From: Streptomyces sp. R21
Lineage (GTDB): Bacteria > Actinomycetota > Actinomycetes > Streptomycetales > Streptomycetaceae
NCBI RefSeq assembly: GCF_041051975.1
Contig: NZ_CP163435.1
Span: 7,915,001-7,979,000, forward strand
Direction of reading: 5' to 3'
DNA length: 64,000 nucleotides
The position numbers and the translations under genes were made by a program. Positions 50,289 through 58,638 of the stretch are shown piece after piece. Position 1 is the stretch's first letter, and every line of letters begins with the position of its first letter. Below the pieces are notes generated by a model. The model was not told the DNA's origin and made no database searches. It saw only the letters and a list, made by a program, of their open reading frames with translations.

Positions 50289-50305
50289 GCCGTTTCACCC
50301 CGTAC
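50261..50305. terminator. Hairpin spanning the end of the GH39-like gene
   Basis: GTACGGGGTGAA (50261-50272) inside the last codons pairs with TTCACCCCGTAC (50294-50305) downstream of the stop, 21 nt apart. It can end both the rightward gene and the leftward flippase gene. Confidence 0.7.
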
Positions 50306-50324
50306 GGTACGTCGTCTCCCGGCC

Positions 50325-53300
50325 CTATTTCATGGTCAGGAACCGCTGCACCAGCGAGGCCAGCAGCACCGCGAGCAGCGGCAGCGAGAACCAGAACGTG
50401 CTCTGCAGCCAGCGCAGTTGCCGCACGCTGGGCCGTACCGCGACCCGTACGATCTCGCGGGCCGTCAGCATCACGATGAGCGCGATCGCCGCGAGAGCGC
50501 CGACGACCGACCACGGCGTCCAGGTGACCTGGGGCCCGATCGGGCCGGGTTCGGCCTTCGGGACCTTGCCGGCGGGCTGCTTGCGCAGTGCGTACATCGT
50601 CACGTCGTCGTTGACGAGCACCTTCTTCAGTTCCTGCCGGTCGTCGAGGTTGTGGACGAGCCGCGCATCCCAGGTCGCCGAGTAGCCGATGTCCATCTGG
50701 AGATAGACCACCTGACTGCGGTTGATCATCAGATACGAGTTCGGGCCCGCATCCTTGAGCGCCTTGACGAGCCCCGACACCAGCACCGGGTCGGCGGGCG
50801 CCAGCGTCGGCACGTACTGCACCTTCTCCATGTCCCGCGCGCCCCACGGCATCGCGGGCGTCACGTTGTCGAGGGTGTCGTTGCTCAGCCACAGCAGCCG
50901 CACGGTCGGATCGTCGTGCGCGTACACGTAGTTCATGGCGGTGACCTCGCCGGGTCGGATCCGCTCGAAGGGCTCGTTGCCCCAACGGGCCACCAGGAAG
51001 CCGCCCATGAGGATCAGGCCCGCCATGAGGGCGGCGATCGGGGCGAGGCTGACGCGGTCCTTCTCGCGTTCCTTCGCGGTGATGCCGGTGCGCGGGAACA
51101 GGGCGAGACCGGCGAGCAGGGCCGCGCCCGGGAGGGCGAACATGAAGACGCGCAGGGCCATTTCGCCGCCGTACGACTGCATGCCGAAGCCCAGGAACGG
51201 CACGAAGGTGAGGACGAGCAGCGAGCGTTCGCGGTACTTGTGGTCGCGGCGCCGCCACCAGCCCCAGCAGGCGAAGGCCATCACGCCGCCGGCGAGCAGC
51301 ACGCGCGCGTAGAGGACGAGTTTGTGACTCGAACTGCCGCCCTGGATACGGCCGGAGACGGAGGTCGACACATTGCTGCCGACGCCGCCGACCCCGCCGA
51401 ACAGGTCATCGAAGTGCCCCGACCAGTACGGCTCGGCCATGAAACCGACCCAGACGGCCACCAGCACGGCGAACAGGATGGGCAGGCCGCGCAGTTCGGA
51501 GCGGCCGACCAGGACGAGCACCGCGAGGACGCCCAGCATCACGAACGGGGTGAGCTGGTGGGCGGGCACCGTCGCGGCGAACAGCCCTATCAGGACCATG
51601 AGGAGCACGGACCGCTGGCGCCGGTCGGTCGGCTCGACCTCCGCCTCGCCGGGCCGCCGCTTCGTCCACAGCACGCGCGGCGCCCGGAACCAGACGAGCA
51701 GGATCGCCACGAAGGCCAGATAGAGGAGGTACGTGAAGCCCTGCGGGGAGAAGTAGTCCTGGCCCACCCAGCCGCTGAGCACGAAGATCCAGATGCCGGT
51801 CCACTTGGCGCGCCAGCCCGCCCGCATGGAGCGCACCAGGAGGAACATCGGTGCGAGGTACAGGAGTTGGATGGCCAGCGGCCACCAGCGGATCACCTCG
51901 CTGAGGTCGGTGACACCGCAGGCCTTCGCGACGAACGCGGCGGCTGCGAAGAAGCCGGGCCAGCTCCAGCGCGCGTCCAGGTCGGGCACGGCCGAGCCGG
52001 TCCGGTCGATGTAGTCCATGAACCCGAGGTGCTGCCACGCTGTCGCGAACCGCGGCTCGGTCTCGATCACGGCGGGCAGCGCGTGCAGCGACACCACGGT
52101 CGCCAGCAGTGTGACGAGCAGCAGCCCCTTGTGCTCGCGTGCCGTCCACAGCAGCGAGGCGAAGACCGTGATCAGCAGGGCGGCTCCGACCAGGGTCGGC
52201 AGGGGGAGTACGGAGATCAGTCCGAGCCCGCCCATGCGGTCGAGGTCGGACTCGCCGAGGCCCAGCACGGGCACCCAGTAGAGCAGCAGCGCGGCCGTCA
52301 GCAGGCAGCCGAGGACCACACCGGGCCGGGTGGGGTGCCGCAGACGTTCCCGCAGGGACTGCGGAGGCTCGGGTGCGCCGGGCGGCTCCTCCTCCTGCGC
52401 GAACTCCCGCACGAACGCCTGTGCGGAGTCCCGTCCGGAGTCCCGTCCGGCTTCCCGCATGGGCTCCTGCGCGGATCCGTGCACGGATGCCAGTACGGAC
52501 GCCTCGCCGAACGGTGCGTCCACCTCGGGCAGTTCGGCCGGTCCGAGCGACGCCTCGGACCCGGGTTCGCGTTCCTCCACGGGCAGGCCCACCCGCGCCG
52601 GCGGCCCGAGCGCCCAGGCCGGCCGGTGGTCGGGCCGGGCCCGGGGCGTCCCGGTGGGCGGGGTCCCGGGGCCCGGGCGGACGTCGGGGCGGCGCTCCTG
52701 GTGGTCGAAGTCGACGTGCACGCCGAGCGCGAGGGTGTCCGAGTCGAGGGCCCAGGCGGGCCCCCGCCGCGGCTCGCGGGACTTCGACGCGGGGACCTCG
52801 CGCGCCCCCAGGTCGGCGAGGTCCCCGTCGGGGGCCGCGGCCTCGGGCACCGCGGCGGGCGGAGCGGCCCTGACCGTCTTGTAGAGCTTCGGCGCCGCGA
52901 TCGCGACGATCACCGCGAGGCTGGAGATCTCCGCGACGCCCGCGCCGGTCAGGCCCATGCGGGGCAGCAGCAGCACGGTCAGCCCGAGCACGAGCAGGCA
53001 CAACAGGCCCTGCAGATAGGCGAGTCCGGAGGTGCGGCTCTGGGCGCGCAGCACCGCGAAGTACGTCTCCATCACGACCCGCAGCAGTGCGCCGACGGCG
53101 AACCAGCGCAGCAGGGGTGTGGCCGCGTCGGCGTACCCCTGGCCGAAGACGTGCAGGATGTACGGCGCCCCGAGGAACAGCCCGCCGCACACCGGCAGCA
53201 TGAGCCGGGCCATCCGTTTGAGCGCCGCCCGGGTGTTGGCGGCGAGCCGGCTCGGATCGTGGGAGCCCTCGACGGTGAGCGAGGCGCCCATGTTGATGGC

Positions 53301-54203
53301 GAGCAGGTTGACCGTGCCGCCGATCGTGGTGGTGATGTAGAAGTACGCGTTGTCGGTGGAGCTGACCTGCGAGGCGACGATCACCGGGACGAGGTAGACC
53401 ACGGCGAGTGAGAACAGCGAGCCGGTGTAGTCGCCCGCCAGGAAGCGCCCGATCTCCTTCAGCGTGGGCGGCTTCGCGTGGTCCTCGGTCGCCTTGATGT
53501 GCCGGGGGGCCAGTCGGCGGAAGACCAGGATGCCGAGCGGGATCACCGACATGGCGATCGCGGCGACCCAGGACACGAAGACGCCCGTGGTGGGGATCGC
53601 GGCGGCCAGGACGACCAGCAGCCCCAGTTTCACCGCGGAGAACACGGTGTTGCCCACCGGTACCCACAGCGCGCTGCGCAGTCCGGTCAGCACCCCGTCC
53701 TGGAGGGTGAGCAGCGACCACGCGACGACGGCGAGGATGAAGCCGAGGCCGTTGAGCGGCCCGTGCAGGAAGCGGTACGACGGCCCCCACGCGTCCAGGG
53801 TGAGCAGGAAGACCACGGCGGCCAGCGCCACGACCACCGAACTGCCCGCGTACGTACGGAGGATGAGCCGTGCGGTGTGGCGGCCCGCGACCGGGATGAA
53901 GCGGGCCAGGGCGCCCGTCAGGGTGACCGCGGTCAGGCCCGCGAGGAGCTTCATCGCGGCGATCGCGGCGGAGCCCTGTCCGACCGCGTCCTCGGAGTAG
54001 TAGCGCGCGGCGATCAGCCAGTACCCGAGCCCGAGCACCGCGGAGATGCCGGTGTTGAGCATCAGCGCGTACGCGTTGCGGAACAGCTGGTTGCCGCCCC
54101 CCGCGCCCTTGCCCCGGCCGGGCAGCCGGAGACGGCGCCCGGACTGCTGCTCGGGCGCCTCGGGCGCGGGCGACTTCGCCTGGGTTGTGGTCGTGTCAGA
54201 CAC
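50325..54203 (-). CDS. Fused polysaccharide flippase (Wzx/MATE-like) and large membrane glycosyltransferase/polymerase domain
   Basis: 1292 residues, unusually long. Residues about 35-440 form a 12-14-helix oligosaccharide flippase (NAYALMLNTGISAVLGLGYW; YYSEDAVGQGSA). A Pro/Glu/Arg-rich linker of about 180 residues (442-622) follows, with repeated RDSGRDSAQ-type words. The second part (about 623-1292) is another block of about 14 helices with a large extracytoplasmic loop, FSPQGFTYLLYLAFV and a C-terminal soluble domain near 1100-1220, resembling GT-C or O-antigen polymerase-like proteins. It may flip and polymerise or glycosylate a lipid-linked glycan. Its start overlaps the deacetylase gene by 8 bp. 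Confidence 0.8.
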   Translation of the reverse strand: MSDTTTTQAKSPAPEAPEQQSGRRLRLPGRGKGAGGGNQLFRNAYALMLNTGISAVLGLGYWLIAARYYSEDAVGQGSAAIAAMKLLAGLTAVTLTGALARFIPVAGRHTARLILRTYAGSSVVVALAAVVFLLTLDAWGPSYRFLHGPLNGLGFILAVVAWSLLTLQDGVLTGLRSALWVPVGNTVFSAVKLGLLVVLAAAIPTTGVFVSWVAAIAMSVIPLGILVFRRLAPRHIKATEDHAKPPTLKEIGRFLAGDYTGSLFSLAVVYLVPVIVASQVSSTDNAYFYITTTIGGTVNLLAINMGASLTVEGSHDPSRLAANTRAALKRMARLMLPVCGGLFLGAPYILHVFGQGYADAATPLLRWFAVGALLRVVMETYFAVLRAQSRTSGLAYLQGLLCLLVLGLTVLLLPRMGLTGAGVAEISSLAVIVAIAAPKLYKTVRAAPPAAVPEAAAPDGDLADLGAREVPASKSREPRRGPAWALDSDTLALGVHVDFDHQERRPDVRPGPGTPPTGTPRARPDHRPAWALGPPARVGLPVEEREPGSEASLGPAELPEVDAPFGEASVLASVHGSAQEPMREAGRDSGRDSAQAFVREFAQEEEPPGAPEPPQSLRERLRHPTRPGVVLGCLLTAALLLYWVPVLGLGESDLDRMGGLGLISVLPLPTLVGAALLITVFASLLWTAREHKGLLLVTLLATVVSLHALPAVIETEPRFATAWQHLGFMDYIDRTGSAVPDLDARWSWPGFFAAAAFVAKACGVTDLSEVIRWWPLAIQLLYLAPMFLLVRSMRAGWRAKWTGIWIFVLSGWVGQDYFSPQGFTYLLYLAFVAILLVWFRAPRVLWTKRRPGEAEVEPTDRRQRSVLLMVLIGLFAATVPAHQLTPFVMLGVLAVLVLVGRSELRGLPILFAVLVAVWVGFMAEPYWSGHFDDLFGGVGGVGSNVSTSVSGRIQGGSSSHKLVLYARVLLAGGVMAFACWGWWRRRDHKYRERSLLVLTFVPFLGFGMQSYGGEMALRVFMFALPGAALLAGLALFPRTGITAKEREKDRVSLAPIAALMAGLILMGGFLVARWGNEPFERIRPGEVTAMNYVYAHDDPTVRLLWLSNDTLDNVTPAMPWGARDMEKVQYVPTLAPADPVLVSGLVKALKDAGPNSYLMINRSQVVYLQMDIGYSATWDARLVHNLDDRQELKKVLVNDDVTMYALRKQPAGKVPKAEPGPIGPQVTWTPWSVVGALAAIALIVMLTAREIVRVAVRPSVRQLRWLQSTFWFSLPLLAVLLASLVQRFLTMK

Positions 54204-54993
54204 GGGAACGGATGGCCTTCCGGCGGACCTGTCGTGCTCTTCGGATCAACGCGTACCCCTTGGTGAGGACGCGGTCCCTGGCGAAGTTGCGGGCGATCGC
54301 ACGGCCTTCGACCAGCCGCTCGAACTCTTCGATACCGGTCGTACGGCGCACGGTGACCCGTTGCAGGGCGTACGGGCCCTGACGGCGGCGTGCCAGGCCG
54401 TTGCCGACGGCGAGCGACTGGGCGAAGCCCGCCTCGCGCACCGTGCGGCGCACCCGGCGGCTGGAATAGCCGTACGGGTACGCGAACGAGACGGGGCGGG
54501 TGCCCAGTTCGTCGGCGATGATCTCCTTGCAGCGCAGCAGCTCGAAGCGGAGCGCGTCGTCGTCGAGCTGGTCGAGCTGCGGGTGCGTGTGGCTGTGCCC
54601 GCCGATCTCTACCTGCGCGGCGGCGAGTTCGCGCACCTGGTCCCAGTCGAGCATGGTGTCGAGGCCGCCGCCGGTGTCGTACGCGCCGCGCAGCCAGCCC
54701 GTCGAGACGAAGAGCGTGGCGGCGAAGCCGTGCCCCGCGAGCACGGGCAACGCGTGCCGGTGCACGCCCTCGTAGCCGTCGTCGAAGGTGATGAGGACGG
54801 GGCGCGGCGGCAGCGGTTCGCCCGACCGCCAACTCGCCGCCAGCCGAGCCGTGTTCACCGGCGTGAACCCCTGGTCGGCGAGCAGAGCCAACTGCTCCGC
54901 GAACGCCTCGGGCGCGACGGACAGGGTCCGGGTGGCGTCGCTCGGCTCGGTCGCCACCGAGTGGTACATGAGGATGGGCACGGGGGCGTTCAT
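54196..54993 (-). CDS. Polysaccharide deacetylase (NodB/CE4)
   Basis: 265 residues. NodB motifs: TFDDGY (69-74, metal Asp72) and HSHTHP (133-138, metal His133 and His137); FAYPYGY is motif 3. It removes N- or O-acetyl groups from a polysaccharide. It has no signal peptide, so it may act on lipid-linked precursors in the cytoplasm or be exported otherwise. ATG 54993 lies 28 bp after the upstream GT2 gene. Part of the surface-polysaccharide operon. Confidence 0.9.
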   Translation of the reverse strand: MNAPVPILMYHSVATEPSDATRTLSVAPEAFAEQLALLADQGFTPVNTARLAASWRSGEPLPPRPVLITFDDGYEGVHRHALPVLAGHGFAATLFVSTGWLRGAYDTGGGLDTMLDWDQVRELAAAQVEIGGHSHTHPQLDQLDDDALRFELLRCKEIIADELGTRPVSFAYPYGYSSRRVRRTVREAGFAQSLAVGNGLARRRQGPYALQRVTVRRTTGIEEFERLVEGRAIARNFARDRVLTKGYALIRRARQVRRKAIRSRV

Positions 54994-55021
54994 CGGCCAC
55001 CCCCGTACAGGATGCGCATGC

Positions 55022-56035
55022 TCATGCAGCAGCCCCCTCGCCGTCCGGAGCCTCCTCGATCCCGACGACTGAGAACGTGGCGCCACCCCTGCGTGCCCGG
55101 ACGCTCCCGAGTACGTACCCGCCCGCCGCCGTCAGCACTCCGGCGACGATGGCACCCGCGCGGCCCGCGCCGCCCGGACGCGTTCCACGGGCCACGAGCG
55201 CGTCGCGCATCCCCCGGACCACTCCGGCGGGCAGGACGCGGGTGGTGTAGCGGCGCTCCGACTCAAGTCCCTTGTCCGCGCCGACACTTCGGGCGACCAG
55301 TGCCTTGGACAGGCCCTCGGCGTACGCGCGCGTGCGGAAGTACCCGAAGTGCTCGCGCGCCTCGGGCACCCGGTGGTGGATCACCGCCCGGTCGTCGATC
55401 AGCAGGACCGCGTCGGGTCTGGCGCGGGTGAGGCGGATGCACAGCTCCGTCTCCTCGCAGCCCAGCGGACGCTTGTCGCCGTCGCGCCCGATGCCCGTCG
55501 CGAAGCCGCCGGCCGCGTCGAACGCCGTACGGCGGAAGGAGGCGTTGCCGCCCAGGACGTTGCGCACCCGGACGCGGCCCGGCGGCAGTCCCTTGTAGGT
55601 GCAGCCCACCACCCAGTCGAACTCCTCGGGGAACCATGCCGGGCGGCGGCCCGACGCCCAGATCGGCATCGTACGGCCGCCGACGGCCATCACCCGCGGA
55701 TCCGCGTACCCCTCGGCGAAGTGCCGCAGCCAGTCGCGCTCGGCGACGGCGTCGTCGTCGAGGAACGCGATGATCTCGCCGCGCGCGGCCGCGATGCCGG
55801 TGTTGCGGCCCGCGGACAGGCCGCGCGGGCCCGCGTTGGCGAGGACCCGTACGTCCCCGGCTTCCTTGTACTCCCTGGTCAGCCGGTCCAGGAGCGCCGC
55901 GTTGTGGTCCACGAGCAGCAGTGTCTCCAGGGCGGGCAGGGACTGCGCCCGCACCGAGGCGACCGCCGCGAGGATGTCCTCCCAGCGGTCCTCGGTGTAG
56001 ACGCAGATCACCACCGAGATGTCCGGCTCGCTCAA
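55022..56035 (-). CDS. GT2 family glycosyltransferase
   Basis: 337 residues. GT-A fold: DISVVICVYTEDRWEDIL start, GPRGLSAGRNTGIAAARGEIIAFLDDDAV (nucleotide-sugar DxD-like FLDDDA near 85-90), and CEETELCIRLTR. Transfers a sugar from a nucleotide donor to the growing glycan. TTG at 56035 is supported by GGGGAG 7 nt upstream and overlaps the stop of the preceding gene (TTGA). A C-terminal hydrophobic segment may tether it to the membrane. Confidence 0.88.
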   Translation of the reverse strand: MSEPDISVVICVYTEDRWEDILAAVASVRAQSLPALETLLLVDHNAALLDRLTREYKEAGDVRVLANAGPRGLSAGRNTGIAAARGEIIAFLDDDAVAERDWLRHFAEGYADPRVMAVGGRTMPIWASGRRPAWFPEEFDWVVGCTYKGLPPGRVRVRNVLGGNASFRRTAFDAAGGFATGIGRDGDKRPLGCEETELCIRLTRARPDAVLLIDDRAVIHHRVPEAREHFGYFRTRAYAEGLSKALVARSVGADKGLESERRYTTRVLPAGVVRGMRDALVARGTRPGGAGRAGAIVAGVLTAAGGYVLGSVRARRGGATFSVVGIEEAPDGEGAAA

Positions 56036-56850
56036 GACATCTCTCCCCGGCCCGAGTTGAGCGCCACCGCGTGCGGCCTGCGCCGCAGCGCACGCCGGTT
56101 GGAGCGCTCCTTGAGGATCACCTTGAGCACCCGGAACCCGTCCCGCACGGCGCGCAGGTTGCTGGTGCCGTGGATGCGGAGGTACTCGTGGCTGGGTATC
56201 TCCTGCACCTTGAGGCCGGCCTTGACCACCCGGATGTTCATCAGGGTCTCGACCTCGAAGCCGGTGCAGTCGAGGTCGATCTTGTCGAGGCAGTGCCGCC
56301 AGAACGCGTTGTATCCGTAGCAGAGGTCGGTGTAGCGGGCGCCGAACTTGGCGTTGACGACCGCGCACAGCACGTGGTTGCCGAGTTTGCGGATCGGCGT
56401 CATGTCGGAGGTGCCGCCGCCGTTTGCGAACCGCGACCCCTTCGCGAAGTCCGCCCCGGACACCAGTGCGGACACATACGACACGATCTCGTTGCCGTCG
56501 GCCGAGCCGTCCGCGTCGACCATCACGATGATGTCGCCGCTGCAGGCCTCGAATCCGGTGATCAGGGCATCCCCCTTGCCCTTGCCGCGCTGTTCGACGA
56601 CCTTGACGTCCGGCCACAGCCCACGTGCCACTTCGACGGTGTCGTCGGTGGAATTGCCGTCGACCAGCACCACTTCGTGAATCCAGTCAGGAAGGGTCTT
56701 GAAGACGTAGGGAAGATTCTCGGCCTCATTCATGGCGGGAATCACGACGCTCACCGGAGGCGCAATGGCCAGGTGAGAGGAGATGGGCCGGTACTTGGCG
56801 GCCATTAACGGATCTTGACCCGGGATCGCCGGTCGCAGAAATGAACTCAT
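56032..56850 (-). CDS. GT2 glycosyltransferase, dolichol-phosphate-mannose synthase-like
   Basis: 272 residues. PPVSVVIPAMNEAENLPYVFKTLP opens the domain (read as the motif VIPAMNEAENLP), VDADGSADGNEI supplies the DxD metal site, and GSRFANGGGTSDMTPIRKLGN resembles polyprenyl-phosphate mannose/glucose synthases. It probably makes a lipid-linked sugar donor used by the membrane glycosyltransferase domain at 50325. ATG 56850 begins the operon, with GAGAGGGA upstream. Confidence 0.9.
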   Translation of the reverse strand: MSSFLRPAIPGQDPLMAAKYRPISSHLAIAPPVSVVIPAMNEAENLPYVFKTLPDWIHEVVLVDGNSTDDTVEVARGLWPDVKVVEQRGKGKGDALITGFEACSGDIIVMVDADGSADGNEIVSYVSALVSGADFAKGSRFANGGGTSDMTPIRKLGNHVLCAVVNAKFGARYTDLCYGYNAFWRHCLDKIDLDCTGFEVETLMNIRVVKAGLKVQEIPSHEYLRIHGTSNLRAVRDGFRVLKVILKERSNRRALRRRPHAVALNSGRGEMS

Positions 56851-57219
56851 GAGTCTGGTCCCTCTCGTCCGGTGGACCGCCCGCCCCTGGGCGGTCCGGC
56901 TTTTAGTCCGGTTCGAAAGGGGGGTTCTCACTTACGGCATGACGAATTCGATCTCCGTGCATGCCGGGTGAGCTGGCAAAGCTGGCCGACCACTGAAGTC
57001 GGTAGTCGGTCGCGCGGCACGACTCGGCACAGGTGTGGTCACCGAGCACGGCACCCCCCTACCGCGCCCCGCGCCGGGATCCATCGCGGTCCTTGAGCCC
57101 TCCCCATGAGCCGCTTGATGATGGACCGATGCGGGTGAGATGTACGACGGTATTGACGATTGTGTGCGTATGGCAAGACCTGGAACGTGGCCTCACGTTT
57201 TTGTTGTTTTGGCTGTTAC
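56851..57219. other. 369-bp region upstream of the polysaccharide operon
   Basis: No gene seen. It presumably carries the promoter of the leftward operon. The right part (about 57165-57250) is A+T richer and has a small hairpin AACGTG-GCCT-CACGTT (57184-57199) followed by TTTGTTGTTTT on the + strand, just past the stop of the leftward gene at 57220. Confidence 0.5.
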
Positions 57220-57633
57220 CTAACCCCTCGAACGGATTTTCCCCATCCGTTTGAGGGCGACCAGAAAAAGAATCAAGGAACTGATCACGGTCACCGCCGC
57301 GATACCGCCGTGCACCGACCAGCGGTGAACTGCCAGCATTCCCTGGGCGACCAGGAGGTCGACCGCAATCGCTCCCGCGACGGACGCGACGGTGCGGCCC
57401 CACGGTTCGAGCCCGTGCAGCGCCGCCCAGACGGCGGCTCCCGGCGCGGCGATCAGGAAGAACAGCGTGAAGGGGCCGCGCAGGGGTGAGTCCACGTCGG
57501 TGAGTGCGAGGACCGCACCGACTCCCGCAACAGCCACCGCCACGCCGGCGAGCAACGGAAGCAGGTCCCTCCCCGGACCCTGTCCCGACCGCTCGTCACC
57601 GTCTGATGGCGAGTTGATGCCTATCGTCTGCAT
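57220..57633 (-). CDS. Small integral membrane protein
   Basis: 137 residues with four predicted membrane helices (about 25-43, 52-72, 84-101, 109-127). No family recognised. The position upstream of the polysaccharide operon on the same strand suggests an accessory role in glycan export, but the 369-bp gap means it may be transcribed separately. ATG 57633 has a weak GGGGG upstream. Confidence 0.6.
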   Translation of the reverse strand: MQTIGINSPSDGDERSGQGPGRDLLPLLAGVAVAVAGVGAVLALTDVDSPLRGPFTLFFLIAAPGAAVWAALHGLEPWGRTVASVAGAIAVDLLVAQGMLAVHRWSVHGGIAAVTVISSLILFLVALKRMGKIRSRG

Positions 57634-57819
57634 TGGCGACTTTGCCCCCTGAAGCGCCGGATGCCGGGCTTCAATGTCGCGCAGCGGGCGGGGGGTCGTC
57701 AAGGTGAACGAGCGGCGGGGGTTTCGTCAAGGGGCCGAAAGTCTTGGCATGGACACTTCCTGTCAACACGCGTAGCTGCTACGACGGTTGTGGCAGAGAT
57801 CCTGCTAAAGGGAGGTTCC

Positions 57820-58629
57820 ATGAGACGTTCCCGATTTACGGCATACGTGACCTCGCTCCTCCTCGCCATCGGCGTCGCCCTCACCGGGGCGGCGACGGCG
57901 CAGGCGTCCCAACTGGCCGCAGGTACCGGCTATGTGGCCCTCGGCGACTCCTACTCCTCCGGTGTCGGATCCGGCAGCTACATCAGCTCCAGCGGTGACT
58001 GCAAGCGCAGCACGAAGGCCTATCCGTACCTGTGGCAGGCCGCGCATTCACCCTCGTCGTTCAGTTTTCTGGCCTGTTCGGGCGCCCGTACGGGTGATGT
58101 CATGAGCAGCCAGCTCGGCACCCTCAGCTCCTCGACCGGCCTCGTCTCGATCACCATCGGCGGCAACGACGCGGGCTTCTCGGACGTCATGACGACGTGC
58201 GTACTCCAGTCCGAGAGCTCCTGTCTGTCCCGGATCGCCACGGCCAAGGCGTACGTCGACTCGACGCTGCCCGGCCAACTCGACACCGTCTACTCGGCGA
58301 TCAGTTCGAGGGCCCCCTCGGCCCATGTCGTCGTCCTCGGCTACCCCCGCTTCTACAAGCTGGGCGGCAGCTGCCTCACCGGTCTCTCCGACACGAAGCG
58401 GGCCGCGATCAACGGCGCCGCCGACTACCTGGACAGCGCGATCGCCAAGAAGGCCGCCGGCCACGGCTTCACCTTCGGCGATGTCAGGAGCACCTTCACC
58501 GGCCACGAGATCTGCTCCGGCGACTCCTGGCTGCACAGCCTGGAATGGCTGAACATCGGCGAGTCGTACCACCCCACCGCGGCCGGCCAGTCCGGCGGCT
58601 TCCTGCCGGTCCTCACCGGCTCGGCCTGA
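57820..58629 (+). CDS. Secreted SGNH/GDSL lipase-esterase
   Basis: 269 residues. Signal peptide to about Ala29. Block I GDSYSSG (42-48, Ser44), block III GGNDAGF, and block V with His251 (ESYHP) give the SGNH catalytic set; conserved cysteines form three disulfides in relatives. It closely resembles S. coelicolor EstA (SCO1725, from memory) and S. rimosus lipase. Hydrolyses esters and lipids outside the cell. GGAGG (57811-57815) sets the ATG. Convergent, 9 bp from the kinase gene. Confidence 0.93.
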   Translation: MRRSRFTAYVTSLLLAIGVALTGAATAQASQLAAGTGYVALGDSYSSGVGSGSYISSSGDCKRSTKAYPYLWQAAHSPSSFSFLACSGARTGDVMSSQLGTLSSSTGLVSITIGGNDAGFSDVMTTCVLQSESSCLSRIATAKAYVDSTLPGQLDTVYSAISSRAPSAHVVVLGYPRFYKLGGSCLTGLSDTKRAAINGAADYLDSAIAKKAAGHGFTFGDVRSTFTGHEICSGDSWLHSLEWLNIGESYHPTAAGQSGGFLPVLTGSA

Positions 58630-58638
58630 CCACCCGGC

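Noticed and set aside
50418..53411. 997-codon forward frame inside the flippase fusion gene
   Set aside because: Antisense shadow; translation is rich in His/Gln/Arg/Gly with no hydrophobic or domain pattern, while the reverse strand encodes coherent membrane helices.
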